DNA from: Hymenopus coronatus
Taxonomy: Eukaryota; Arthropoda; Insecta; Mantodea; Hymenopodidae
Assembly (NCBI GenBank): GCA_030762935.1
Contig: CM060884.1
Coordinates: forward strand, 77,481,696-77,545,695
DNA length: 64,000 bases
Reading direction: 5' to 3'
In this document: piece after piece, positions 43,010-53,152 of the stretch
How the letters are laid out: each line of letters opens with the position of its first letter
How positions within the stretch are numbered: position 1 is the first letter of the stretch
Made by a program: the position numbers and the translations under genes
Notes under the pieces: model-generated
Database searches by the model: none
What the model was told of the DNA's origin: nothing
The model's input: only the letters and a program-made list of their open reading frames with translations

Positions 43010-43502
43010 GTCTGGACCTGAAAACTCCAGCGGACCACGGCTTCTCAGCCCGGAAAATTCTTCTAGTTATAATTTGGACTCCGGCCGTTGAAGCTTACAA
43101 CTACTCAAAAACTTGCATAACAAAAATGTAGAGCTCATTAAAACACACAATTTATATTATGTTCAGATATTAAGATCTTTCTTGATATTGGTTTCAATTA
43201 TTTTAAATTACGTATCTTCTCAAACGGAGTCCTTTTCATTTCATCCCTCTTTTCTTTTTATGGAAATGCAAAGCGAACCGAACTTCAGTTGTTCACATAT
43301 TGACCGGCTTTAGCGTTGTATATTCCCTTATTTCCCTTCTACCTATAAGCAACTGAGTAGTAAGAACAATTCTGTTAATATTTATCTCGTACAGCAAGAA
43401 GTAGATGGAAGGATACTCTTTTGTATAACACTTTGTTTGCAGAATAGGTAGAGGAAGTCATGTGAATGCAATACAGCACATTTTTAAAATCACTTAATAC
43501 AT

Positions 43503-43968
43503 TTTTACTTTCTCTATACGCACTATGTACTTAGTGTATAGAGAAGTTATTGTAATGCATCCAAAAATTGCATACCGAGATTTCACCGGAAATATGTTTC
43601 AGGGTCTTCTCTATCAAAAAATAGTATTTTTAGAAAAAGGTCCGTGTGTCTGTGAACACGATAAATCAAAAACGAAAGTAGGTAAAATACCAAACTTGGT
43701 ATTTAAGTTTTGTATCTTCCAGGGATGCGAAACGAAGATTTGGAGAAAAATCCCCCGCCCCACCACAAACTACCCTTTACATGGAAAAACTTTCGAAAGT
43801 TTTGATTTTTCTCAAAAAATGGCTGTAACGATTTTGATTAAAATAACGTATATTAAATATATTTATGTATATCTTAAATTTTCTGGGAATAGCCTCTAAA
43901 GATATCTTTATTCTGAATGAATTTTGTTGAATTTTGCTGGTAAACCGTAAGAGCTATAGAAAAACACT
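43503..43968 (+). mobile_element. HTL-1 copy 41, 3' truncated
   Basis: Left end ACTTTCTCTATACGCACTAT; it runs to AACCGTAAGAGCTATAGAAA. Unexpanded core CCGTGTGTCTGTGAACACG. Confidence 0.9.
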
Positions 43969-43974
43969 CAAGAA

Positions 43975-44095
43975 CAGTTTTCTAAAACTGTTTTCTTCGG
44001 ACTCGTGGGGGCTCAAAACGTATATTTGGACATGAAAATTGGGGTGTAATACAATACCTTCACTAGGTACTATAACCCTCACTGTAGAGAAGAGG
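43975..44095 (-). mobile_element. HTL-1 copy 42, 5' terminal fragment
   Basis: TTTTCTTCGGACTCGTGGGG, AATACAATACCTTC and TGTAGAGAAGA; the palindrome is degraded. Confidence 0.7.
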
Positions 44096-44414
44096 TTTGT
44101 GTTAGCAAACAGATTATTTGCAGACAGGCACTTGGAGATTCTTCCTTTAGCGTAACAAGGTAGTGAAGTGCAGCTATTGTTGGCATTGTGTGACAAACAG
44201 ATGCAATTTAACTGTCACAATAAGACCTAAGGATTTACTTGTGTCTCGTTTCCGGACAATGGAGCGAAACAGTCACATTACCGCTCCTATTCCACACAGA
44301 ACAAACCTATATAATTATCAACAAAATTAAGCCAACATTTTCTATGAATATATATAAAATTCTTTTTTAATATTCATGTGTATCCAAAACGTTCAAAATT
44401 CATAAAGAACAAAG
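44096..44414. other. Unassigned spacer
   Basis: Unique AT-rich DNA without a recognised feature. Confidence 0.5.
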
Positions 44415-44478
44415 AAAAATTCGATACCTAGATCTCACCGTGTTTGAAGGTCTCCTGAATAAAAAAAAAAGAATTAAA
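44415..44478 (+). mobile_element. HTL-1 copy 43, 5' fragment
   Basis: AATTCGATACCTAGATCTCACC up to the A-tract, where minus-strand copy 44 starts. Confidence 0.75.
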
Positions 44479-44483
44479 ACAAT

Positions 44484-44965
44484 ATCTGATATGTTCTATT
44501 TCTCTTATGCTTCTAATTGCTTTATGCTACTCGAGAAAAAATTAGCAGAAATAGTCTTATTACTTGTTTCCTTGTAAGTAGGAGCGAAATAAGGGAGTAG
44601 TGTAGGTTAAAGTGATAGTCAAAAGCTGGTTGTTATGTGACTGAAGCTCCTTTGTTTCTATGGACAGGAGTGGACAAATTCCTGTATGACAAAAGTATAG
44701 GTTTTTTTTTTAAGCTGAAACTAAAAACAAGGAATATCTAAAAAACGATCAACTCCACGAAAAAAAAAAAAAAATGTATATAATATAAATTGTGCGTTTT
44801 AACAATCTTTCTAGTTAACTTTGGACTATCTCTTACGGTTTACGTAAATATCTTCCAGAATAGAGTATTCTTCAGAGGCTATTCCCAGACAATTCAAGAT
44901 ATACATTTTATTTTCAGGTAAATGTCTTTAATATACGATATTTTAATCAAAATCCTGGCAAAGAA
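44484..44965 (-). mobile_element. HTL-1 copy 44, 5' truncated
   Basis: 3' end TATCTGATATGTTCTATTTC with a deleted hairpin; it runs to ATTTTAATCAAAATCC. Confidence 0.85.
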
Positions 44966-45142
44966 CGTTTTAGTCTAGTGTATTACTTTATTTCGCTTCT
45001 GCTTACAAGGAAGCAAGTAATAAGACTATTTCTGCTAATTTTTTTTGGACTAGTATGAACTAAATAGAAGCATGAAGTTTTTAACACTAATTTGTTACAG
45101 AGATGTAGAGAAAGTCATGTGAATGGAACATGGGATTTTTTG
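44966..45142 (+). mobile_element. HTL-1 copy 45, 3' fragment
   Basis: From ACGTTTTAGTCTAGTG to ATGTGAATGGAACATGGGA and a T6 run. It may be the right end of the same copy as 44415-44478. Confidence 0.85.
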
Positions 45143-45183
45143 TTTTTGACATTTGCTTTTCATACACACATGTACATTTTTCC

Positions 45184-45946
45184 ATTTTTACTTTCTCTGG
45201 TCCATATGTGCAATGTACATAGTGAATAGAGAAGGAATTATATCGTATTTAATATTGAAATTTCAGTTTTGATCCTCTCTCAATGCAAATAGAAAAAAAA
45301 ACAAAACAATTTTTAGAAACATCCATGTGTGTTTGTGTCTGTGGGCATTATAGCTGAAAAAAACGAAAAATGGGTTAAATACCAAACTTGGTATTTAAGT
45401 TGAGTATGTTCCAAAAATGCGACACGAAGGTTTTCTTGGAATAGTCAGTCATCTTCATTGTAAGTCGCAAGCTTACTACACAATTTGTCATCCACATGTT
45501 TGCTGTAGAGTTAACCATTTTATAGATATCCTGCGGTATTAAGGTGCTTAAAAAACTTCTCAAACGGGAACACACCTAAGGTCATATCGGGGGCTTTGCA
45601 TTTGAAACAACTCGTTGTCTGTAGCTTCTTTACCTTGGTTTAAATCATACATACTTCCAGACTCTGTGGGGGATAAGGAATAAACCTGGCTAAAGAAAAA
45701 TTCCCCGCCCCAGCCGGGACCTCCGGGTGAGAAAGCTCGCTGACCACTCGACCATCTCTTTACTTTACTCCTAGCAGGCAAAGAGAAGCGACATTCAATC
45801 ATTTCATGTAGCAAACGCTTTTAAAACATTTGACTGTCACTTTATCCTAGTGCATCCCCTTCTACTTACAAAGAAGCAAGTAATAAGGCAAGTTATGCTA
45901 ATGTTTATCTCGATTAGGACGAAGTAGATAAAATAATAATAATAAT
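45184..45946 (+). mobile_element. HTL-1 copy 46, split by a SINE
   Basis: Left end ACTTTCTCTGGTCCATATGT; it resumes after the SINE at AGCAGGCAAAGAGAAGCGAC. It has lost its 3' hairpin where copy 47 starts. Confidence 0.87.
45580..45775 (-). mobile_element. tRNA-derived SINE-delta
   Basis: Minus-strand head AGATGGTCGAGTGGTCAGCG (A box) followed by CCGGAGGTCCCGGCTGGGGC at the B-box position (B core mutated). It lies inside HTL-1 copy 46. Confidence 0.65.
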
Positions 45947-46091
45947 TTTTACTTTCTCTATACCTGCTATGTACATAGTGTACAGAGAAGGTATTGCACT
46001 CCACCCAAAAATTCGATACCGAGATTTCACCGGAAATATATGTTTTAGGGTCTCCTGTATCCAAAAAAAAAAAAGCATTTTCAGAAAAAGC

Positions 46092-46149
<58 letters not shown>

Positions 46150-46840
46150 AGTGTGTCCATGGCCTCGATTGCTCAAAAACGAAAAGTTGGTGATTAAGTT
46201 TGACATCTTCCAGGGATGCGACAAGAAGATTTTGAGAAAACCCCCCTCAACCCAAACTACCCTTTACATGGACATTTTTTTGAAAATTTTGATTTTCTCA
46301 AAAATGGCTCTAACGATTTTGATTAAAATTTCGTATATTAAAGATATTTACACGACAAATAAAATGTATATTTTGAATTTTCTGGGAATACCTCTGAAGA
46401 CTACTTTATTCTGGATGAATTTTACGGAATTTTGCATAACTGCTAAACCGTAAGAGACGGACAAAAACTTACAACACAAAAAATGTAGAGAACCTTAAAA
46501 CACATAATTTATCCTATATATATATATATTTTTGTGGAGTTGATCGTTTTTGAGATACTCCTTGCTTTTTGATTTCAGTTTTAAAAACATAGTTTTGTCA
46601 TACAAGAATTTAACAATTCCAGTCCATACAAACAAAGCAACTTGAGTCACATAGCAACCAACTTTTGACTATCACTTTAACCTCCTCCCTTATTTCGCTT
46701 CTACTTACAAGGAAGCAAGTAATAGGACTATTTCTGCTGTTTTTTTCTCGATTAGCATGAAGTAAATAGAAACATGAGCCTTTTAACAATAATTTGTTGC
46801 AGAGATATAGAGAAAGTCATGTGAATGGAACACATCAGAT
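45947..46840 (+). mobile_element. HTL-1 copy 47, complete
   Basis: Left end ACTTTCTCTATACCTGCTAT, right end ATGTGAATGGAACACATCAGA. The core carries the longest GT tract of the window. Confidence 0.94.
46095..46148 (+). repeat. (GT)27 inside HTL-1
   Basis: 54 uninterrupted bases at the core position. Confidence 0.97.
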
Positions 46841-47695
46841 TTTTACTTTCTCTATACGTACTATGTACATAGTGTATAGAGGTGTTGCACTCCACTTAAA
46901 AATTTGATACCGAGATTTCACCGGAAATATATGTTTTAGGGTCCCCTGTATCTAAAAAAAGCATTTTCGGAATAAGGTCCCTGTGTATGTGTGTGTCCGT
47001 GAATGTGAACACGAGAACTCAAAAACGAAAATTCGGTAAAATACCAAACTTGGTATTTAAGTTTAGTATCTTCCAGGAATGTGACACGGAAATTTTGAAA
47101 AAAATCCACCACCCCAAACTACCCCTTATATGGAACTTTTTTCGAAATTTTTTATTTTCTTAAATACGGCTCTAACGATTTTGGTTATAATATCGTATAT
47201 TAATATCTTGAATTTTCTGGGAATAGCCTCTGAAGAGTACTTTATTCTGAATGAATTTTACTGAATTTTGAATAACTGCTAAACCGTAAGAGACGGACAA
47301 AAACTTACTACACAAAACATGTAGAGCACGTAAAACATACAATTTATGTTATATACATTTTTTTCGTGGAGCTCATCGCTTTTGAGACATTCCTTGTTTT
47401 TGGTTTCTGGTACGAAAAACATACCTTTCTCATACAGGAATTTGTCAACTGCTGTATATACAAACAAAGAACTTCAGTGACATAGCAACCAGCTTTTGAC
47501 TGTCACTTTAACCTATGCTACTCCCTTATTTCACTTCTACTTACAAGGAAGCAACTAATAAGACTACTGCTGCTAATTTTTTTCTGATTAGCATGAAGTA
47601 AATGGAAGTATAACCTTTTTTAAGAATAATTTGTTGCAGAGATGTACAGAAAGTCATGTGAATGGAACACATCAGATGTTTTAGAAAAGTTTGTT
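46841..47695 (+). mobile_element. HTL-1 copy 48, complete
   Basis: It follows copy 47 across a shared T-run (CATCAGA-TTTTT-ACTTTCTC) and ends ATGTGAATGGAACACATCAGA. With copy 47 it forms a two-unit head-to-tail array. Confidence 0.94.
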
Positions 47696-48147
47696 TGAGG
47701 AACAGTTAGAATAACACATAGGATGTTTTATTCAGAGGAGATTAAAGCATATATATTACGTGATATCTGGACAACAAGTTTTTGCTTGCAATGCAACACT
47801 TAGTATGTGAAATAGCATTAAAGTGTTATTAAATACACAAAGAGGAAGTTGCTGGAGGTGAAGATTATTGCTTTTCGCTGCTGTTTAGAATTTGCAGTGA
47901 GCCTGGCATGGCGGAGTGCTCAAGGCTCGCCTGCCAGCCTAATTATAACGGAGACACATTGCAATGATTAAAGAGGACCTAGTCATGCGACGCCGCGCCT
48001 TTTTAAAACTCCACCTCTCTCCTCTAAAATAGCAGCCCAACTGGGTTTTTTGGGGGTTTCCCGGGTCACTAGGTCCCCGAGTTTCTTGTCCCTTCATTCC
48101 ATCTCTACTCTCAAGATCGCGAACGATAATTTGCCTCTAAATATATA
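47696..48147. other. Spacer containing a SINE
   Basis: 47696-47880 is unique AT-rich DNA; the SINE is listed separately. Confidence 0.5.
47884..48120 (+). mobile_element. tRNA-derived SINE-epsilon
   Basis: The head GGCATGGCGGAGTGCTCAAG resembles the 5' arm of a leucine-type tRNA with its A box. The body has GGGTTTTTTGGGGGTTTCCC, the motif also seen in SINE-gamma and SINE-zeta. Confidence 0.65.
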
Positions 48148-48920
48148 CTGTGTTCCATTCACATGATGTCCTCTAGCTGTTCGGTAAACAAACCTTTTAT
48201 TCAAAACATTAATCTGTTATCTACATCTTGATAATCAAAATAAACATAAGCAGAAATAGTCTTATTACTAGCTGCTTGTAAGTAGAAGGTAAATAAGAAA
48301 ATTCACAGGCTAAAGCGATGGTTTCGTCCTTTAAAACCTGGTCGGTAAGTGAAACAATTGAAATTACAATCTCTCTACTTGCCAGGAGTAGACAAACGAG
48401 AAACGAAACAAAGATGTCTCCCTGTTTGAGAAAAGTATGTGCCTATAAATTGATACGTATCTCGCAAACGGTTAACTCTACAAAAACAATGTATATGATA
48501 TAAATTGTGTGTTTTAATAAGAACTACAGGTTTGTTTATCTCTTACGCTTTACCAGATATATAAAATTCATCTAGAATAAAGTAGTCTTCAGAGGCTATT
48601 CCCAGAAAGTTCAAGATATACATTTCGGTGGTGAAGTTTCGTAAGGTATTTTAATCAAAATCGTTAGAGTCAATTTTGAGAAAATCAAAATTTTCGAAAA
48701 ATGTTACAAGTAAAGAGTAGTTTGGGGTGCGTGATTTTCTTGAACAATTTTCGTGTCGCATCCTTGAAAGATACCAATCTTAAATGCCAAGTTTGGTATT
48801 TAAACGCTCTTTTTGTTTTTGAGCTAAGCTGCCCATATGCACACACACGGACCTTTTTCCAAAAATGCTTTTTTCTTGAATTCAGGTGGACCCAAATCAT
48901 GTATTTCAGGCGATATTTTA
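48148..48920 (-). mobile_element. HTL-1 copy 49, 5' truncated
   Basis: 3' hairpin TGTGTTCCATTCACATGATG. It shares the GTCCTCTAGCTGTTCGGTAA variant with copy 5, so the two form a subfamily. Confidence 0.88.
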
Positions 48921-48924
48921 TTCC

Positions 48925-49403
48925 AAAGGCCACATTCAAATGTATTAACAGCTGTCGCTATGCGATTATCTTTGAAATTCGCATCTTTGCATGACAAAAG
49001 AAACTCGGGCGGATTCCTATTTGACGAGAGTATAAGTACTTTAAAATTGAAACCATAACAAAGAATAGCTCTGAAACGGTTAGCTGTGCAACAAAATATA
49101 TGTAAAGAACTTAAACTGAGGGTTTTGAGGAGATCTAGATTTTCTGTATAGTAAGTTTTTGTTTTACCTCTCACAGTTTATCCAAAAGTAATTCAGAATG
49201 AATAGCACTTCAGATGTTATTTCCAGGAAAGTCTGTCAATACCTTTAATATCGGTTCCTTATTCAAAATCGTTAGTCATTTTTGAGAAAATCAAAATTTT
49301 CGAAAATGTTTCCAAGTGAAGGGTAGTTTGGTATGGGGAGGTTGTCTCGAAAATCTTCGTATCGTACCCTTGGGAGATACTAAACTTACCGAAATACCTA
49401 GTA

Positions 49404-49449
<46 letters not shown>

Positions 49450-49583
49450 ACACTGACCTTTCTATAAAAAATATTTTATTAGGACGTCTCAAAACATGTA
49501 TTTCCGGTGCATTCTCCTTATTGAATTATTTATACAATAGCTTCTCGTTACACTACGCACTTGTACGTGTAGAGAAAGTAAAA
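48925..49583 (-). mobile_element. HTL-1 copy 50, 3' truncated
   Basis: It runs to the 5' terminus TACGTGTAGAGAAAGTAAAA. Core (CA)21 at 49405-49446. Confidence 0.87.
49405..49446 (+). repeat. (CA)21 inside HTL-1
   Basis: 42 uninterrupted bases at the core position of a minus-strand copy. Confidence 0.97.
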
Positions 49584-49738
49584 AACACATGACACATACA
49601 GAGACTTATTTCTAAAGATGAAGTTTTTGTTAAATTTAGAGGTTCTCAAAACATGCATTTCCAGTGAAACCTTGGGATCGAACTTCTGGGTGGATTAGAA
49701 TGCCTTCTCTAGCTACTACGTACAGTATACATACGTGC
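49584..49738 (-). mobile_element. HTL-1 copy 51, 5' fragment
   Basis: ACACATACAGAGACTTATTT to the degraded palindrome at GTACAGTATACATACGTG; it is head-to-tail with copy 50. Confidence 0.78.
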
Positions 49739-49917
49739 TCATTATACTTATGACGAAAGAACAATATGATGGAGGTGTTATCGTCTGCTATGAAAGAAGT
49801 GGAGCAATACTTTCTGTATACCTGACTGATAAGCTTAACGACACCGTCACGAGCCCTAGCGCCATTTCCTCCAAGACAAATTCAATCGCTGACAAGAAGC
49901 CAATTACCAAGGTAAAA
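49739..49917 (+). CDS. Possible exon of unknown gene (doubtful)
   Basis: An open frame of about 60 codons between two HTL-1 copies contains VIVCYERSGAILSVYLTDK and SSKTNSIADKKPITK, a balanced amino-acid mix unlike the repeat-derived frames. It ends at CCAAG-GTAAAA, which fits a splice donor. No acceptor is obvious upstream and the product is not recognised. Confidence 0.22.
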
Positions 49918-50625
49918 CATCTGATGTGTTCCATTCACATCTCTGTAACAAATTATTATTAAAAGCTTTATTCTTCTATCTACTTCGAGATGAATATTAA
50001 CAGAAATAGTCTTATTACTTGCTTCCTTGTAAGTAGAAGTGAAATAAGGGACTACCATAGGTTTAAGAGATACTCAAAAGCTGGTTGCTATGTGAAACAA
50101 TTGAGGTTTGGTTCGCTTTCCATGGTTCCGTTTGAGAAAAGTTTAATTTAAAATTGAAATAAAGAGCAATGAATATCTCGAGAAGGGGCAAAATATATAA
50201 CATAAATTATGTGTTTAACTTGTCTACATTTTTTGTCTATCTTTTACAGTTTAACCGCTATGCAAAATTCAGCAAACCTTAACCAGAATAAAGAGCCCTC
50301 CAGCGACTATTTCCTGAAAATTCAAAATATACATTTTGTTTATCATATAAATATCTTTAATATACACGATTTTAATCAAAATCGTTAAAGAAATGTATAT
50401 AAAGGGTAGTTGGGGGTGAGGGGATTTTCTTGAACATCTTCGTGTCGCACCCTTGGAAGATACCAGACCTAAATACCAAGTTTCGTGTTTAACGGACTTT
50501 TCGTATTTCAGCTACACCCACACACGCGCGGGCCTTTTTGTAAAAATGTTTTTTTTTTCGGACTGAAAACATATTTGCGGTGAAATCTGGACATGTAATT
50601 TTTGGTTGGAATATCAGAGGATGTT
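49918..50625 (-). mobile_element. HTL-1 copy 52, 5' terminus lost
   Basis: 3' end TCTGATGTGTTCCATTCACA with the TGACTTTCTCTA motif deleted; it runs to ATTTTTGGTTGGAATATC. Confidence 0.87.
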
Positions 50626-50734
50626 GCATACGTTTAGGTCCTAAAAGAGAGTAATAGAGATGGTGTAGGGTATAGTCTGACATCAGTATATTTTCAGTGT
50701 GTGAGCGAAAGCTTTTGCACAATTTTACCAGTAA

Positions 50735-50812
50735 TTCATTCACATGGCTTTCTCGACGTCTAATGGTAGTTAGGGGTGCACGATTTCTTTCAAAATCTTC
50801 CGTGCAACATTT
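50735..50812 (-). mobile_element. HTL-1 fragment, 3' end fused to middle
   Basis: TTCATTCACATGGCTTTCTC is followed almost at once by TAGTTAGGGGTGCACGATTT, so the roughly 550 bases between are deleted. Confidence 0.65.
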
Positions 50813-50892
50813 CAATTCTGGATCACATTACCAACATTACTAACTCCTTCACTCTAAACCACTAGCAACGTGGTGTAACTGGAAAAAACGTA

Positions 50893-51182
50893 GAGATAGA
50901 AAAAAACTTAGTGTATAAAAATTGTAGATCTTGTTAAAACACGCCTGGCCATGCAAAGAGAACCGACTTTCGGTTGTTTCACACAGCGACCAACTTTTAA
51001 AGAATTTGTCTATCATTTTAGTCTAGTATATTCTCTTATTTCATTGGTACTTACAAGGAAAAAAGTAATAGGATCATTTATGCTGCTGTTTATCATAAAG
51101 TAGATAGAAGAGTAATTTTCTGTATCAATACTTTTTCGCAGAACAGGTAGAGAAAGGCATGTGAATGCAACAGTCACATTTT
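50893..51182 (+). mobile_element. HTL-1 copy 53, 3' part
   Basis: From ACGTAGAGATAGAAAAAAAC to ATGTGAATGCAACAGTCACA. Confidence 0.83.
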
Positions 51183-51265
51183 AGTTATGCTGGTCACAAA
51201 CACAGTACAAACGTATATTTTTCTAAACATGCTTATTTTCAATTCAGGGTATATGAAAATATATA

Positions 51266-53086
51266 CAGTTGAAACTCGCTTATACGTTATTCACCTCAAC
51301 ATTTTTGGCACATATACGCTAAAATTGTAGGGACCAGTCTTGCTCCATTAACATTTTGCCTCAATTATACGTCTTCTCGGTAATGCGTCGCTTTTTCTGG
51401 TCCCCATACACAAAATGTACCCATTTATACGTTTTTAAAAAACGCTTTAACCTTGGAATTGCCTGGTTTACGCTTTTCATTGACGCTTATCGTTCCAACA
51501 ACCTTGGTTCCAACAGTCACTTCTCTGCTTTAAGTTGAGTATTGCTAGTGTGCTGTTTTCATTGTTGTCATATCGTTCCAACAGTCACTTCTCTGCTCGA
51601 GTACTGCTAGTGTGCTGTTTTCATTGTTGTCATATCGTTCCAACAGTCACTTCTCTGCTCGAGTACTGCTAGTGTGCTGTTTTCATTGTTGTCATATCGT
51701 TCCAACAGTCACTTCTCTGCTCGAGTACTGCTAGTCTGCTGTTTTCATTGTTGTCATATCGTTCCAACAGTCACTTCTCTGCTTTAAGTTGAGTATTGCT
51801 AGTGTGCTGTTTTCATTGTTGTCATATCGTTCCAACAGTCACTTCTCTGCTCGAGTACTGCTAGTGTGCTGTTTTCATTGTTGTCATATCGTTCCAACAG
51901 TCACTTCTCTGCTCGAGTACTGCTAGTCTGCTGTTTTCATTGTTGTCATATCGTTCCAACAGTCACTTCTCTGCTTTAAGTTGAGTATTGCTAGTGTGCT
52001 GTTTTCATTGTTGTCATATCGTTCCAACAGTCACTTCTCTGCTCGAGTACTGCTAGTGTGCTGTTTTCATTGTTGTCATATCGTTCCAACAGTCACTTCT
52101 CTGCTTGAGTACTGCTAGTCTGCTGTTTTCATTGTTGTCATATCGTTCCAACAGACACTTCTCTGCTCGAGTACTGCTAGTGTGCTGTTTTCATTGTTGT
52201 CATATCGTTCCAACAGACACTTCTCTGCTCGAGTACTGCTAGTCTGCTGTTTTCATTGTTGTCATATCGTTCCAACAGTCACTTCTCTGCTTTAAGTTGA
52301 GTATTGCTAGTGTGCTGTTTTCATTGTTGTCATATCGTTCCAACAGACACTTCTCTGCTCGAGTACTGCTAGTCTGCTGTTTTCATTGTTGTCATATCGT
52401 TCCAACAGACACTTCTCTGCTTGAGTACTGCTAGTCTGCTGTTTTCATTGTCGTCATATCGTTCCAACAACCTTTGTTCCAACAGTCACTTCTCTGCTTT
52501 AAGTCGAGTACTGCTAGTCTGCTGTTTTCATTGTTGTCATATCGTTCCAACAGACACTTCTCTGCTCAAGTACTGCTAGTCTGCTGTTTTCATTGTTGTC
52601 ATATCGTTCCAACAGACACTTCTCTGCTCAAGTACTGCTAGTCTGCTGTTTTCATTGTTGTCATATCGTTCCAACAGACACTTCTCTGCTCAAGTACTGC
52701 TAGTCTGCTGTTTTCATTGTTGTCATATCGTTCCAACAGTCACTTCTCTGCTCGAATACTGCTAGTCTGCTGTTTTCATTGTTGTCATATCGTTCCAACA
52801 GACACTTCTCTGCTCGAGTAAAGCTAGTCTGCTGTTTTCATTGTTGTCATATCGTTCCAACAGTCATTTATCTATTTTATGTGGACTTTCGAGTTACCAT
52901 CAGGAGAAGAAACATGTGTGAATATCAACCAGCAAGCAAGAAAACAAGAACATCCTTAACTCTTGTGAAGAATGAAAAATTCTGGATAAGGTCCATCATA
53001 CCAGAAGAGAAAATCAGTTACACGTTTTGTTATTTATACAGTATTTTAGTAGTCTCCCTTGAAAACGAATAAGTGAGGGTCTACTA
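51266..53086 (+). mobile_element. Pogo-like DNA transposon relic with internal minisatellite
   Basis: Left end CAGTTGAAACTCGCTTATAC after TA (51264-51265). The right end reads, inverted, TAGTAGACCCTCACTTATTC with TA at 53087-53088. Ends of this type and a TA target are typical of the pogo/Tigger group. Near 52940 the plus strand reads PASKKTRTSLTLVKNEKF, like the start of the CENP-B-type DNA-binding domain of pogo transposases, after which the frame ends near 53069. The DDE catalytic region is absent. The minisatellite lies between the left end and this coding start. Confidence 0.8.
51529..52875 (+). repeat. 62/68-bp minisatellite, about 21 units
   Basis: Units share TGCTGTTTTCATTGTTGTCA and TATCGTTCCAACAGTCACTT. 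Most are 62 bp (linker CTCGAGTACTG). Some have a 6-bp longer linker (CTTTAAGTTGAGTATTG). Long units start at 51529, 51783, 51975, 52291 and 52498, so spacing is 254, 192, 316 and 207 bases, that is one long unit plus 3, 2, 4 and 2 short units (the last with 15 extra bases). Confidence 0.95.
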
Positions 53087-53152
53087 TATTTTCAATGAAA
53101 TCTCGACATCGAATTTTTGGTTATACGTCTGTTGTACGCGGTAGAGAATGAA

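Larger units (their letters stand above)
41478..43105. mobile_element. 1.63-kb foldback element with 5S-rRNA-like promoters
   Basis: The insertion is flanked by CAAAAGCTTGC (41467-41477) and CAAAAACTTGC (43106-43116), an 11-bp target duplication with one change. Outer inverted ends (41483-41563 against 42969-43075) share GCCGTGGTC, GGAGTTTTCAGGTCCAGACG and CACGACTGCGGTGA. Inner arms (41608-42142 against 42220-42748, about 530 bp each) are almost identical. A 77-bp centre holds a perfect hairpin, GTGCGAG / CTCGCAC. Each inner arm carries two 44-bp segments matching the 5S rRNA gene control region. The GAAACGTCTGGACCTGAAAA / CCGGCCGTTGAAGCTTACAA end type resembles Penelope-like retroelement 3' ends as I remember them. 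The 94-codon frames in both arms are mirror copies of the same sequence and are not taken as genes. Confidence 0.85.
41144..43488 (+). mobile_element. HTL-1 copy 39 continued, interrupted by the foldback element
   Basis: It resumes at AAAGTATTTTTAG, runs to AACAAAAGCTTGC (41477), and continues from TCAAAAACTTGCATAAC (43105) to the 3' end at ATGTGAATGCAATACAGCAC and a T-run. It therefore hosts two independent insertions. Confidence 0.9.
51183..53152 (-). mobile_element. HTL-1 copy 54, 5' part split by pogo
   Basis: Left piece 51183-51265 (GCTGGTCACAAACACAGTAC to TATGAAAATATA), right piece 53087-53152 (TTTTCAATGAAATCTCGACA to GTAGAGAATG). They join at a TA target. Confidence 0.82.

Noticed and set aside
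45837..46453. Overlapping frames rich in Cys-Val or Thr-His repeats
   Set aside because: They translate a (GT)n tract in HTL-1 and appear in several frames on both strands; there is no coding signal.
51529..52875. CRISPR-like or coding tandem repeat
   Set aside because: Units of 62/68 bp are continuous, not multiples of three in all cases, and contain stops.
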